Below are positions 8,746-17,053 of a stretch of DNA of 35,749 nucleotides, one piece after another; positions within the stretch are counted from its first letter, which is position 1, and each line of letters begins with the position of its first letter. The translations under genes and the position numbers were made by a program. The notes beneath the pieces were generated by a model. It worked only from the letters and a program-made list of their open reading frames with translations. It had not been told where the DNA came from and did no database searches. The stretch covers positions 1 through 35,749 of the forward strand of contig JAIKZM010000078.1 of the NCBI GenBank assembly GCA_024682215.1, in the 5' to 3' direction. Source of the stretch: Saccharofermentans sp. (lineage in GTDB: Bacteria; Bacillota; Clostridia; Saccharofermentanales; Saccharofermentanaceae).

Positions 8746-10728
8746 TCAGTCCTCTTCCTGATATTCGGTATGTTCAGCAAGGAACAGGTCCTTGAAAGCC
8801 TCGTAGGCACTGTCGATGTCAGCCTTAACCTGATCCGACAGAACGCCTTCTTCCGTAATGGAATCGAAAATGTTCTGATGACGTTCCCAGGTATCGTCAA
8901 CGAAAGCAAAAACAAATTCATTTATGTCTTCCTTGGCGAGGAAATTCATCTTGTCGGTAGTAGCGATGTAGAGGATGAATACCTCTTCAGCCATAGTCCA
9001 TGGCTTGAACTGCTCCTGCTTGAGAACTTCATTGAGTACCGATCCGCGCTTGATCTGGAGCTGCGTATTCTCATCGAGATCAGAACCGAACTGTGAGAAC
9101 GAAGCCATTTCACGCGCCTGAGCAAGAGAGATCCTCAAAGGTCCTGCAACCTTCTTTACAGCCTTGGTCTGGGCAGCACCGCCAACACGGGATACCGACA
9201 GACCGACATTAATGGCAGGTCTCTGACCCGAGAAGAAAAGTTCGGGCGACAGGTAGATCTGACCGTCAGTGATGGATATGACGTTTGTAGGAATATAAGC
9301 TGAGATATCATTGCCCAAAGTCTCTACGATCGGGAGCGCAGTAATGGAACCGCCTCCCAGTTCTTCGGAAAGCTTTGCCGAACGCTCGAGAAGCCTAGAG
9401 TGCAGATAGAAGACGTCACCGGGGTAAGCTTCTCTTCCCGGAGGTCGCCTGAGGAGCAGTGAGATTGCTCTGTATGCCTGCGCATGCTTTGAAAGGTCAT
9501 CGTAAACGATCAGGACATCCTTGTGGTAGTCATACATGAACTTCTCGGCAATCGCACATGCCGAGAACGGTGCAATGTACTGCATTGCAGCTGAATCGGA
9601 AGCGGATGCCGCAACGATTACGGAATAATCGAGCGCGCCTTTTCTGGAAAGAAGATTTGCCGTAGAAACGATCGTACTCATCTTCTGACCGATCGCAACA
9701 TAAACGCAGATGATATCCTTGCCCTTCTGGTTAAGGATGGTATCGATCGCGATGGCAGTCTTGCCGGTCTGGCGGTCGCCGATTATAAGCTCACGCTGGC
9801 CTCTTCCGATAGGTGTCAGCGCGTCTATTGCGGTAATGCCCGTCTGGAGAGGCGTGTTGACTTCCGATCTGTCGGTAACACCGGGAGCAGGCGACTCAAC
9901 AGGGCGCGTATCAACATATCTGACCATGCCCTTGCCGTCTATCGGCCGTCCGAGAGGATCTACGACACGGCCGAGGAGTCCGTTGCCTACCGGGACATCT
10001 ACCGTGGTCATAGTACGTTTGCAGCTCATTCCTTCAACGACAGTGTCCTCACCTGTAAGGATAACGACGCCGACCTTGGTCTTTTCAAGGTTCATGGCGA
10101 TTCCTGTTGCACCTGAAGAGAATGTAATAAGCTCATCCGACATACAGTGACGGAGTCCGGTTACGCTTGCAACACCGTCACTGACGGCATTGACCGTACC
10201 GATCTCATCGATCATATCACTTGAGCTGATGGCTTCTTCTACACGTCTGTCGAATTCGGCATCATCAAGCTGCCAGAGTTCAGCATTATCAAGGCTCGGT
10301 CCTGATGTCTCAGGGAAAAGAGCGAGAGCCTCTTCTATTTCTTTTCTGACTTCCTTTCCGGAGAAGAGTTCAGAATCAGGTATCTCTCCGTCATCTCCTC
10401 GGGAAACCTTGTCGTCTTTTTTATGATCAAATGAATCGGCGACCTTGAAACTGTCAGCTCTCGTACGCTTGATAAAAGCGTTCATACGGGTAAGCTGTCC
10501 CTTTACGGAATAATCGTAACGGTCGCCGTGATAGTAGATGATGAATCCGCCGACAAGAGAAGGCTTTGATTCGATCTTAAGACGGTAGTTCGGTATTTCG
10601 TAATGCTGGGCAAACTTCGCGGCAATGCGTTCAAGCTTGTCCTCCGGGATGTCTCCCGCAGTCTCAATACGCAGAAGCGTTCCCTTCGGCTTGGGTTTCT
10701 GTGAATTGTCAGGAGTAACGTTACTCAC
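8746..10728 (-). CDS. atpA: ATP synthase alpha subunit with fused delta C-terminal domain
   Basis: The 660-residue protein is about 155 longer than normal alpha. Residues 16-85 match the C-terminal domain of the delta subunit: [20 protein letters not shown], then [29 protein letters not shown] polar, charged linker (86-165) follows, then complete alpha: [17 protein letters not shown]-loop GDRQTGKT (317-324) and [19 protein letters not shown]. No separate atpH exists between atpF and this gene, and the N-terminal helical domain of delta, which normally binds alpha, is not seen anywhere in the operon. The start is a GTG overlapping the end of atpF by eight bases. Alpha is present three times per F1, so the fusion would give three delta-like domains. 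Confidence 0.93.
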   Translation of the reverse strand: MSNVTPDNSQKPKPKGTLLRIETAGDIPEDKLERIAAKFAQHYEIPNYRLKIESKPSLVGGFIIYYHGDRYDYSVKGQLTRMNAFIKRTRADSFKVADSFDHKKDDKVSRGDDGEIPDSELFSGKEVRKEIEEALALFPETSGPSLDNAELWQLDDAEFDRRVEEAISSSDMIDEIGTVNAVSDGVASVTGLRHCMSDELITFSSGATGIAMNLEKTKVGVVILTGEDTVVEGMSCKRTMTTVDVPVGNGLLGRVVDPLGRPIDGKGMVRYVDTRPVESPAPGVTDRSEVNTPLQTGITAIDALTPIGRGQRELIIGDRQTGKTAIAIDTILNQKGKDIICVYVAIGQKMSTIVSTANLLSRKGALDYSVIVAASASDSAAMQYIAPFSACAIAEKFMYDYHKDVLIVYDDLSKHAQAYRAISLLLRRPPGREAYPGDVFYLHSRLLERSAKLSEELGGGSITALPIVETLGNDISAYIPTNVISITDGQIYLSPELFFSGQRPAINVGLSVSRVGGAAQTKAVKKVAGPLRISLAQAREMASFSQFGSDLDENTQLQIKRGSVLNEVLKQEQFKPWTMAEEVFILYIATTDKMNFLAKEDINEFVFAFVDDTWERHQNIFDSITEEGVLSDQVKADIDSAYEAFKDLFLAEHTEYQEED

Positions 10729-11287
10729 CCTTCTTCACCTCTGCATCTACATATACATCTGTATGCTTCTGGGCAGAAGCCACAAGCTCGCTTCTCGGAA
10801 CAGCATCACCGATTACGTGCTCGGCGATCTCGACAGCGAGGTCTGTAATGTCATCCTTCATGTTTTCGAGTGCGACACGCTTCATACGTGCGCAGTCATC
10901 CTCAGCTCTTTCGAGGATGTTTGCGGCCTCGGCGTTAGCCTTTTCGATAACAGCTTCCGTGGTCTTGCCGGCGTTCTCCCTGGCCTCTTCGATGATCTGC
11001 GCAGCCTGCAGCTTTGCGTCATCAATGGTCTTCTTGGACTCGGCAACTACTTTATCCGCTTCTTCCTTTGCTTTTGCAGCCGCGTCAAGCTCGGCATTCA
11101 GGGCTTCCTGACGCTTATGTACCATCTTTATGAGCGGTTTATAGAGCAAGAACTTGATTATTAGAAAACCGACGAGCACATTAATGACCGTCAGAACGAT
11201 GGTCACCGCGTACCCTGCGAACTGGTCAGGGGAAAACAGGGATGACTCCTCTTCCCAAGCCAGAATGTTCAGCGCTTCAAACAGCAT
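10721..11287 (-). CDS. atpF: ATP synthase Fo subunit b
   Basis: The 188-residue protein has one N-terminal membrane helix (residues 28-48: [20 protein letters not shown]), the conserved [18 protein letters not shown], and a long Ala/Glu/Lys-rich coiled coil, as expected of the peripheral-stalk b subunit. It lies between c and the delta-alpha fusion. AAGGGAG precedes the ATG. Its normal partner is the delta C-terminal domain, which here is attached to alpha. Confidence 0.94.
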   Translation of the reverse strand: MLFEALNILAWEEESSLFSPDQFAGYAVTIVLTVINVLVGFLIIKFLLYKPLIKMVHKRQEALNAELDAAAKAKEEADKVVAESKKTIDDAKLQAAQIIEEARENAGKTTEAVIEKANAEAANILERAEDDCARMKRVALENMKDDITDLAVEIAEHVIGDAVPRSELVASAQKHTDVYVDAEVKKGE

Positions 11288-11325
11288 ATATACTGCTCCC
11301 TTCTATGTCCGAAAAGAAATAGCCC

Positions 11326-11616
11326 TTATCTGAACATGAAGATCAGGAGAAGTGCAACAACGAGTGAATAGATACAAAGCGTCTCGATGAAAACGATCGC
11401 TGCAAGAAGCATGGACTGGATCTTACCGATCATTTCAGGCTGTCTTGCACCTGCATCAAGAGCGTGGCTGGTAGCCTTACCCATTGCAAATGCGGATCCG
11501 AGTGCGCCGCAGCTGATAGCTATACCGGCAGCTATAGCGGCAATAGCTCTTGTCTCAACTCCTGCAATAACTGCTCCTGAGATGATAGGCATGCATGCCA
11601 GTAATACACTTTCCAT
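11326..11616 (-). CDS. atpE: ATP synthase Fo subunit c (rotor ring)
   Basis: The 96-residue protein has two membrane helices joined by the polar loop GARQPEMIGKIQ. The ion-carrying Glu is in helix 2 (VFIETLCIYSLV). The part ETxxIYSLV resembles sodium-binding rings such as that of Ilyobacter. However, the helix-1 Gln of the classical sodium site is replaced (GALGSAFAMGK, where GxGQGYAAGK would be expected). The coupling ion therefore cannot be decided by eye. AGGAGG precedes the ATG. Confidence 0.95.
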   Translation of the reverse strand: MESVLLACMPIISGAVIAGVETRAIAAIAAGIAISCGALGSAFAMGKATSHALDAGARQPEMIGKIQSMLLAAIVFIETLCIYSLVVALLLIFMFR

Positions 11617-11657
11617 TTTAGATTCCTCCTGTATATCCTTTCTTTTTCACAAAACTA

Positions 11658-12515
11658 TTAAGCGGCGGCCTTGGCCTCCTCTGTTTTCTTTTCCTTCTTG
11701 GGCTTCTTGAATTCCTCGGGATGCTCTTCGTACTCGTGGCCTACCTCAACGATCTCTCCGATATAGCTCATCGTAAGATACGAGAAGATGACCGCCTGCA
11801 AAAGGCCGTCGGTTATGTCAAACCAGAGTCCGACGATTCCCGGAAGAATGATCGGAACTGTTATGGAGATGAATTCCATGAATACGAAAGAACCGAATAC
11901 GTTACCGAAAAGCCTGAGTGCAAGAGAAGCGGGCTTGGTAACGAAATCGAGCAGTTTAAACGGGAGCATTGCCTTAAGAGGCGTCGTGAGCGAGATCCAG
12001 AAACCCTTAAGGCCGACAAACTTGATGGAAATGCCGATGACATAGATTATCGCCACTATCGCACATGCTACCGGGAAACCGACGTTCTTGGCCGGAGGCG
12101 CAAGCTTGAAATATGAAATACAGTTGCATCCGGTGATGATGATGCCGAAGGTCATGATCATGGGAGCGACTTCTTCAGCTTCCTTCCTGTTCATGCCAAA
12201 GCCCATTGCAGAGCTTATGATGAGATCTATCAGCATCCAAAGGACAGTCTGCTTTGTATTGGGACGGATCGTCTCTTTGCCGACCATAAGGCGGAAAACG
12301 ATAACCGCGGCAATGATCGCGATCCATGTAACGATGACCGCATCAGTAATAAGGAGTTTAAAGTCCCCGATATTAAAATAATTCTGGACCTGCAGGATAC
12401 CCTCGCTGATCTCTGCACCGATATCACCCGGCTTAAAAGCCTCGGCGAACTTGGTGCAAAATGCCTGCCAGAACTCAGCTATCCAGCTTCCGGCAAATAG
12501 CGCGACCTGATACAT
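11658..12515 (-). CDS. atpB: ATP synthase Fo subunit a
   Basis: The start at 12515 (MYQVALFAGSWIAEF) was chosen because GGGGAGG sits just upstream; an in-frame ATG 60 bases earlier has no such site. The product is about 285 residues with several membrane helices. The essential Arg of the ion channel is in PASLALRLFGNVFGSF, followed by the final helices (SYIGEIVEVGHEYEEH). Subunit a forms the half-channels that pass ions to the c ring. It is the first gene of the ATP synthase operon here; no atpI is present, and rpiB lies 82 bases upstream. Confidence 0.95.
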   Translation of the reverse strand: MYQVALFAGSWIAEFWQAFCTKFAEAFKPGDIGAEISEGILQVQNYFNIGDFKLLITDAVIVTWIAIIAAVIVFRLMVGKETIRPNTKQTVLWMLIDLIISSAMGFGMNRKEAEEVAPMIMTFGIIITGCNCISYFKLAPPAKNVGFPVACAIVAIIYVIGISIKFVGLKGFWISLTTPLKAMLPFKLLDFVTKPASLALRLFGNVFGSFVFMEFISITVPIILPGIVGLWFDITDGLLQAVIFSYLTMSYIGEIVEVGHEYEEHPEEFKKPKKEKKTEEAKAAA

Positions 12516-12596
12516 AAAAAGATCCTCCCCCTTCTTACTCCGACATTTTACACCTAAAAGGAGTAAAACGCACAAAAATAAGCGGTTAGCCGTTCC

Positions 12597-13049
12597 TTAC
12601 TTGAAGTTTTTGTCCTCTAAAGCCTTGAGCTGGTTAACACGCTCACCGTGTCTTCCGCCGCCAAAGCTTCCCTCGAAAAAGGCATCGACCATACCGAGAG
12701 CTACAGCCTGACCGATTACCCTTGCACCAAACGCAAGCACATTAGCGTCGTTATGCTCACGGCAGATCCTTGCCGTGTACTCGTTGTGGGAAAGAGCACA
12801 GCGGATTCCCTTATATTTATTGCATGCGATGGAAATACCGATACCTGTTCCGCAGATGGCGATGCCTTTCTCTGCTTTGCCGGAAAGGATATCCTCAGCG
12901 ATCTGCTCGCCTGCCTCTACCCATGAATAAGGCTGATCAGCAGTTGTTGCGCCTCTTTCGATGACTTCAAAGCCCTTTTCCTTAAGGTGCGCCACGATCT
13001 TTTGTCTTAAATCGTAACCTGCGTGATCTGATCCTATTGTAACTACCAT
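12597..13049 (-). CDS. rpiB: Ribose-5-phosphate isomerase B
   Basis: The 150-residue protein belongs to the RpiB/LacAB sugar-phosphate isomerase family. It begins MVVTIGSDHAGYDLRQKIVA, has CGTGIGISIACNKYKGIRCAL with the catalytic Cys, and HNDANVLAFGARV. It interconverts ribose 5-phosphate and ribulose 5-phosphate in the pentose phosphate pathway. CGGAGG precedes the ATG. It lies between proA and the ATP synthase operon on the same strand and may be co-transcribed with both. Confidence 0.95.
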   Translation of the reverse strand: MVVTIGSDHAGYDLRQKIVAHLKEKGFEVIERGATTADQPYSWVEAGEQIAEDILSGKAEKGIAICGTGIGISIACNKYKGIRCALSHNEYTARICREHNDANVLAFGARVIGQAVALGMVDAFFEGSFGGGRHGERVNQLKALEDKNFK

Positions 13050-13073
13050 ATGTGTGCCTCCGAAAAATAAAAA

Positions 13074-14351
13074 TCAAACGTGGTGTATGTGCTTGAACTT
13101 CTTTGCGCCTGAAGCGTAGTCGCCTACGATGTCGCCGTTTCCTATCAGCTTGTACTTGTATGAAACCAGACCTTCAAGACCTACAGGACCTCTTGCGTGG
13201 ATCTTGGATGTTGAAATGCCGACTTCCGCGCCGAATCCGTATCTGAAGCCGTCAGCAAACCTTGTTGAGCAGTTCAGGAAAACGCTTCCGGAATCAACAC
13301 CCAGCATGAAACGCTCTGCTGCCGCCTTGTCTTCGGTGATGATGGCATCTGTATGGCCCGAACCGTTGCGGTTGATATGGGCGATCGCCTCGTCAATGCC
13401 GCTGACGACCTTAACAGAACACTTCATGTCAAGATACTCGTGATGCCATTCGGTCACCTTTTCTGCTCCGAATTCCCCGGAAACATAATCATCGCCGTAG
13501 ATCGTAACGCCTGCATCACGCAGAGCCTTAATAAGCTCAGGAAGCAATGTGTCTTTGAGAGCCTCATCAACGAGGAACGTCTCAGTGGCGTTGCAGACAG
13601 AGACATACTGTGTCTTGGCGTCTACTGCAACCTTTAAAGCCTTGGCAGGATCTGCCTTCTCATTGATATATGTGTGGCAGACGCCGTCTGCGTGGCCAAG
13701 AACGGCAATGTTGGTGTGCTGCATTATGTACTGAACGAAAGCATTTGATCCTCTCGGTATTATCAGATCGATGTATTCATCGAGTCCGAGCATATCCGCT
13801 ATCTCGGCACGTGTTGTAAGAAGATTGAGCCAGCCTTCGGGAAGTCCCGCGGAAACGCCTGCTTCATATATGATTTCCGAAAGCACTTTATTTGTGGCTG
13901 CTGCCTCGCTTCCTCCCTTGAGGAAAACCGCGTTTCCGCTCTTAAGACAGAGCGTAGCAATCTGAACGAGCGCATCAGGCCTGCTCTCAAAGATAACTCC
14001 GATCACACCGATGGGGCATGTTACACGGTAAAGCTCGAGGCCGTCATCAAGAGTCGTATGAAGAGTCTGCTTACCTACCGGATCCTCAAGAGTCTTAAGG
14101 CTCAAGATGCCGTCAGTGACATCGGCAAGCTTCGCATCTGCGAACTTAAGGCGCTTGATGAGCGGCTTTTCGAGGTTTGCATCCTCCGCATTCTTCAGAT
14201 CTTCGGCATTGGCTTCAAAGATCTTGTCCTTTCCGGCGTTAAGCGCATCTGCTATAGCCGTGAGGGCCCTGTCCTTCTGTTCGCGGTTTAAAAGCGCCAT
14301 GCTGTAGGACGCTTCGCGGGCTTTTTTTGCCTTCTCGATCAACTCAGACAT
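13074..14351 (-). CDS. proA: Gamma-glutamyl phosphate reductase
   Basis: The 425-residue NADPH-dependent enzyme makes glutamate-5-semialdehyde in proline biosynthesis. Signatures include CPIGVIGVIFESRPDALVQI, the catalytic Cys in YVSVCNATETFLVDEAL, and the C-terminal ARGPVGLEGLVSYKY. Length is typical (about 415). AAGGAG lies six bases before the ATG and an extended -10 promoter lies upstream. The usual partner proB (glutamate 5-kinase) is not in the window. Confidence 0.96.
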   Translation of the reverse strand: MSELIEKAKKAREASYSMALLNREQKDRALTAIADALNAGKDKIFEANAEDLKNAEDANLEKPLIKRLKFADAKLADVTDGILSLKTLEDPVGKQTLHTTLDDGLELYRVTCPIGVIGVIFESRPDALVQIATLCLKSGNAVFLKGGSEAAATNKVLSEIIYEAGVSAGLPEGWLNLLTTRAEIADMLGLDEYIDLIIPRGSNAFVQYIMQHTNIAVLGHADGVCHTYINEKADPAKALKVAVDAKTQYVSVCNATETFLVDEALKDTLLPELIKALRDAGVTIYGDDYVSGEFGAEKVTEWHHEYLDMKCSVKVVSGIDEAIAHINRNGSGHTDAIITEDKAAAERFMLGVDSGSVFLNCSTRFADGFRYGFGAEVGISTSKIHARGPVGLEGLVSYKYKLIGNGDIVGDYASGAKKFKHIHHV

Positions 14352-14381
14352 ACTGCTCTCCTTATTAATAATTTAGTGCTG

Positions 14382-14410
14382 ATTATAGCAAATAATCGGC
14401 AGGATTAAAC
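14382..14410 (-). promoter_or_regulatory. proA: Extended -10 promoter for proA
   Basis: On the minus strand TGCTATAAT (14390-14382) is a perfect extended -10 element; a weak -35 (TTTAAT) lies 16 bases upstream of its hexamer. Transcription would begin about 20-25 bases before the proA start codon. Confidence 0.65.
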
Positions 14411-14418
14411 TCCTTTCC

Positions 14419-14448
14419 TTATGCACAAAATGTTCATAATGTGCATAA
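14419..14448. repeat. Inverted repeat TTATGCACA / TGTGCATAA in the proA upstream region
   Basis: Two perfect 9-base arms are separated by 12 bases. Each arm fits the loose DnaA-box pattern TTATNCACA, on opposite strands. The 380-base gap between the divergent proA and methyltransferase genes (14352-14731) also holds TTACCAAATGGTAA (14551-14564), two GTTACC copies 21 bases apart, and promoters at either end. No gene is visible in it. A regulator-binding function is likely but unassigned. Confidence 0.5.
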
Positions 14449-14716
14449 CTTTGTCGATAACTCAAAAGACAGGTTTTCAGAAATATTTCGCCCCTCAAAG
14501 CAAGTAATACAAGCATTCTGACATTTTGTTACCGTTTGTTGACAAAACAGTTACCAAATGGTAAAGGCTATTTGATATGTCAATAAAATAAGGCGTTTGC
14601 GGAGAAATTGCCCATATTTTCGAAGTCATGTGTCCGCGACAGAAATACAACTATTTTTGAAAAATTACTATTGACAAGGCAATTCTCATCAAAGTTCATA
14701 AAGTGCTATAAATTGG

Positions 14717-14731
14717 TGTTATAATCTCCGC
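14717..14731 (+). promoter_or_regulatory. Extended -10 promoter placed directly before the methyltransferase ATG
   Basis: TGTTATAAT (14717-14725) is a perfect extended -10 element and the ATG begins at 14732, six bases after the hexamer. A normal start site (about seven bases downstream) would fall on the start codon. No Shine-Dalgarno sequence is present. This points to a leaderless mRNA. Confidence 0.6.
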
Positions 14732-15958
14732 ATGAAAATAATAATTACCACATTATTCGGACTTGAGGCACCTACACGCGACGACCTTCTCGCGAGGGGT
14801 TTTGACAAGTCACGGTTAGACGTCAGGGACGGTGTCATCACGATCGAGACCGGCAAAGACGACTGGGCTTTGGATATCGCCCGTGTAAACATGTGGGCAA
14901 GACACGCCGAAAGGGTGTTTTTCGAAGTAGGCGGTTTCAAGACCGGCTCTTCTGAAAACTTCACCGAGGACGGCGCCGTTTTTTTCGAATCCTGTAAAAA
15001 GCTTCCCTGGAACGATTTCATTCCCAGGGGCTGGGCATTCATAGTAAACGGCTTTTCAAGAAAGTCGAAGCTCGACGGCATAAAGATGCTTCAAAAGCTT
15101 ACAAAGAAAGCCATTGCCAGGAGTCTTGCGGCCTCCAGAGGCTTAGGACCCGATGCCGTTATCGAGGAAGATGAACACCTCGGAACCATAAGCATCCAGT
15201 TTGCCCTTGTAAACAACTACTGCCGCATGCTCATAGACACGACGGGCGAAGGCCTTCACAAGAGAGGCTACAGACCGCTTACACATGAAGCTCCTATCAG
15301 GGAGACTCTCGCTGCAGGCATGATCACTTACGCAAGATACAGCCCTTTTGGAAAGGAAGCCCTTGTCGATCCCATGTGCGGTTCCGGCACTATCGTCATT
15401 GAGGCTGCCCAGATGGCTGCAGGGATCGCCCCCGGCAGGTTCAGGCACTTCGATTACGAAGCACTCCCATACATCGGCAAGAGAGCATACAGAACGGCTC
15501 TTGAAGAAGCGATGGACAACGAAGACTTAACTGCTCCCGATGACTGTTACTTCTTCGGTTCTGATATCGATTCAAGGGCGGTACGCTCAGCGATCGCGAA
15601 CGCAAAGGCAGCCGGCGTAGCCGATTTCTGCAGATTCGAGATCAAAGACGCCCGTGAGATAACTCCCGAATTGCTCGCTACATACACCGGACTCGAAAGA
15701 CAGCTTGTCCTTACAAACCCTCCCTACGGCGGAAGGCTCATGACACCCGAAGAGGCCGCAGACATCTACCGGCTGATCGCCAGGAGGCTCCTTACCCCTT
15801 CCGGCCAGTGCAAAAAAGGCATCAGGCTCTCACTTATCACGCCTGATGATGATTTTGAGGAAGCAACGGGATTCAAAGCGGACAAGCGCATCAAGCTCTA
15901 TAACGGCAGCAAGATCTGCCATCTCTTCAATTACTACAAACTCGGACTGCGCAGATAG
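14732..15958 (+). CDS. THUMP-domain class I SAM-dependent RNA methyltransferase (RlmL/YpsC type)
   Basis: The 408-residue protein begins with the family N-terminus KIIITTLFGLEAPTRDDLLA and a THUMP RNA-binding region (residues 45-160). The Rossmann methyltransferase domain follows, with FGKEALVDPMCGSGTIVIEA (motif I) and the adenine N6/guanine N2-type active motif TNPPYGGR. Relatives modify 23S rRNA (m2G2445 in E. coli RlmL); Bacillota members such as YpsC are single-domain. The exact target is inferred. The N-terminus fits the family well, supporting the start even though no ribosome site is visible. Confidence 0.9.
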   Translation: MKIIITTLFGLEAPTRDDLLARGFDKSRLDVRDGVITIETGKDDWALDIARVNMWARHAERVFFEVGGFKTGSSENFTEDGAVFFESCKKLPWNDFIPRGWAFIVNGFSRKSKLDGIKMLQKLTKKAIARSLAASRGLGPDAVIEEDEHLGTISIQFALVNNYCRMLIDTTGEGLHKRGYRPLTHEAPIRETLAAGMITYARYSPFGKEALVDPMCGSGTIVIEAAQMAAGIAPGRFRHFDYEALPYIGKRAYRTALEEAMDNEDLTAPDDCYFFGSDIDSRAVRSAIANAKAAGVADFCRFEIKDAREITPELLATYTGLERQLVLTNPPYGGRLMTPEEAADIYRLIARRLLTPSGQCKKGIRLSLITPDDDFEEATGFKADKRIKLYNGSKICHLFNYYKLGLRR

Positions 15959-15960
15959 AT

Positions 15961-16806
15961 ATGGTCACACGCAAGATCAGTTTTTTCAACATGCACAAGA
16001 TCGCTGATTCAGGTCAGGCTTTCAGGATCCGCGATATAGATAAGACACACACCGAACTGATAGCTTTCGGACGATATCTGCAGGTCGCTGACCTCGGAAA
16101 TGACACTTTCGCTTTTTCATGCAGCGAAAAGGAGTTCTCCGCGATCTGGGAATCTTATTTCGATCTGGACCGGGATTATGTGAAGGTTTCTGCCTCCATC
16201 GATCCAGAAGATGAATATCTTAAGGACGCGGCAGCCTTTTCAGACGGTATCAGGATCTTAAAACAGGATATATTCGAGACGACTATCAGCTACATCATCT
16301 CGCAGCGCCGCTCGATCCCGTCGATAATGACATCCGTAGAGCGCATCAGCGCCTTGTGCGGCAGGAAGATATCCGTTCCTGCTTTAAAGACGCCATTCGT
16401 CAAGCCATTAAAGAGCGAATACTATGCATTCCCTACGCCTTCAGAGCTTGCTTCGTTAAGTCTCGAAAAGATAGAAGGAACAGGTGTCGGCTACAGGGCG
16501 CCTTATATCGCGCAGGCGGCCGCCGGTTTCAACGACGGCATGCTTGACCCCGATTCACTTGCCCGGCTCGATGACGATGCCCTCTACAGGGCTCTGACGG
16601 CCATGTACGGCGTTGGAACAAAGGTGGCCAACTGTGTAATGCTCTTCGCTTTCGCAAGGACCTCCCGCTTCCCTGTCGACGTCTGGATACAGAGGATCGT
16701 TGACAGATACTACGGCGGCAGCTTCGATTGTTCAAAATATCCCGATATTGCTGGCATAATGCAGCAGTTCATGTTCTATTACGAACGAAGAAGGGATAAT
16801 CTCTGA
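15961..16806 (+). CDS. OGG1-like 8-oxoguanine DNA glycosylase/lyase
   Basis: The 281-residue protein has an OGG N-terminal domain (DSGQAFRIRDIDKTHTEL) and a helix-hairpin-helix-GPD domain (GVGTKVANCVMLFAFA then RFPVDVWIQRI). The Lys of GVGTK and the Asp of PVDV are the catalytic pair of OGG1-type bifunctional glycosylases that remove oxidised guanine. It starts two bases after the methyltransferase stop, without its own clear ribosome site, so translation is probably coupled. It ends shortly before the ICE attachment site but appears complete. Confidence 0.87.
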   Translation: MVTRKISFFNMHKIADSGQAFRIRDIDKTHTELIAFGRYLQVADLGNDTFAFSCSEKEFSAIWESYFDLDRDYVKVSASIDPEDEYLKDAAAFSDGIRILKQDIFETTISYIISQRRSIPSIMTSVERISALCGRKISVPALKTPFVKPLKSEYYAFPTPSELASLSLEKIEGTGVGYRAPYIAQAAAGFNDGMLDPDSLARLDDDALYRALTAMYGVGTKVANCVMLFAFARTSRFPVDVWIQRIVDRYYGGSFDCSKYPDIAGIMQQFMFYYERRRDNL

Positions 16807-16821
16807 AAACAATGGTGATTA

Positions 16822-16855
16822 AATGAAAAAACCCGAAACCAGAAGTTCCGGGTTA
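16822..16855 (-). terminator. Intrinsic terminator of the interrupted tRNA gene
   Basis: On the minus strand AACCCGGAA and TTTCGGGTT pair (nine pairs, one G-U) with a seven-base loop, followed by a T run (GGGTTTTTTC). It lies immediately after the tRNA 3' end, so it is the tRNA's original terminator, left on the chromosomal side of the insertion. Confidence 0.8.
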
Positions 16856-16859
16856 TCTT

Positions 16860-16887
16860 TGGTGCGGCCGACGAGACTTGAACTCGC
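16860..16887 (-). other. Attachment site: 3' end of a tRNA gene (probably tRNA-Leu), ICE left boundary
   Basis: On the minus strand these bases read GCGAG TTCAAGT CTCGT CGGCCGC ACCA, that is, T-stem, T-loop, T-stem, 3' acceptor strand, discriminator A and encoded CCA. The 5' part of the tRNA is missing; AT-rich ICE sequence starts instead. Integrases commonly use tRNA 3' ends and duplicate them. The acceptor sequence fits clostridial tRNA-Leu. The intact tRNA should lie at the unseen right end of the element. Confidence 0.85.
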
Positions 16888-16945
16888 TTTTATGTTTATT
16901 TATAAGTAAAGATAATATAAAATAAAGGCCTTTTCGGTTTCTCAT

Positions 16946-16967
16946 CTTTTTGTTTTTACACAAAAAG
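16946..16967. repeat. Inverted repeat near the ICE end
   Basis: CTTTTTGT and ACAAAAAG form perfect 8-base arms around TTTTAC, about 60 bases inside the tRNA fragment. The position fits an integrase or excisionase arm site, but it has no flanking T run of its own direction and its role is inferred. Nothing else is recognisable between 16888 and 17010. Confidence 0.4.
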
Positions 16968-17011
16968 CGCAACTTAGGTAACTTTTATCTATTTAGATTT
17001 TATACGGCCAA

Positions 17012-17040
17012 AGAAAAAAGCCCCGGCATTACACCGGGGC
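17012..17040 (-). terminator. Terminator of the XRE/HipA-like operon
   Basis: GCCCCGG and CCGGGGC (17020-17040) form a strong hairpin, followed on the minus strand by a T run (CTTTTTTC), 14 bases after the stop of the HipA-like gene. Confidence 0.88.
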
Positions 17041-17053
17041 AGAGAGTCTTTAT

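Noticed and set aside
9710..10150. Open frame of 146 codons on the plus strand inside atpA
   Set aside because: It is antisense to a strongly conserved gene, has low-complexity Ser/Pro/Thr composition and no ribosome site; it is a shadow of the alpha-subunit codons.
12516..12596. Terminator or riboswitch between rpiB and atpB
   Set aside because: Only a weak 7-base inverted repeat (TTACTCC / GGAGTAA) and no T run after a stable stem; not enough for a call.
14419..14448. Chromosomal replication origin
   Set aside because: Only two DnaA-like boxes, no cluster, and no dnaA, dnaN or rpmH nearby.
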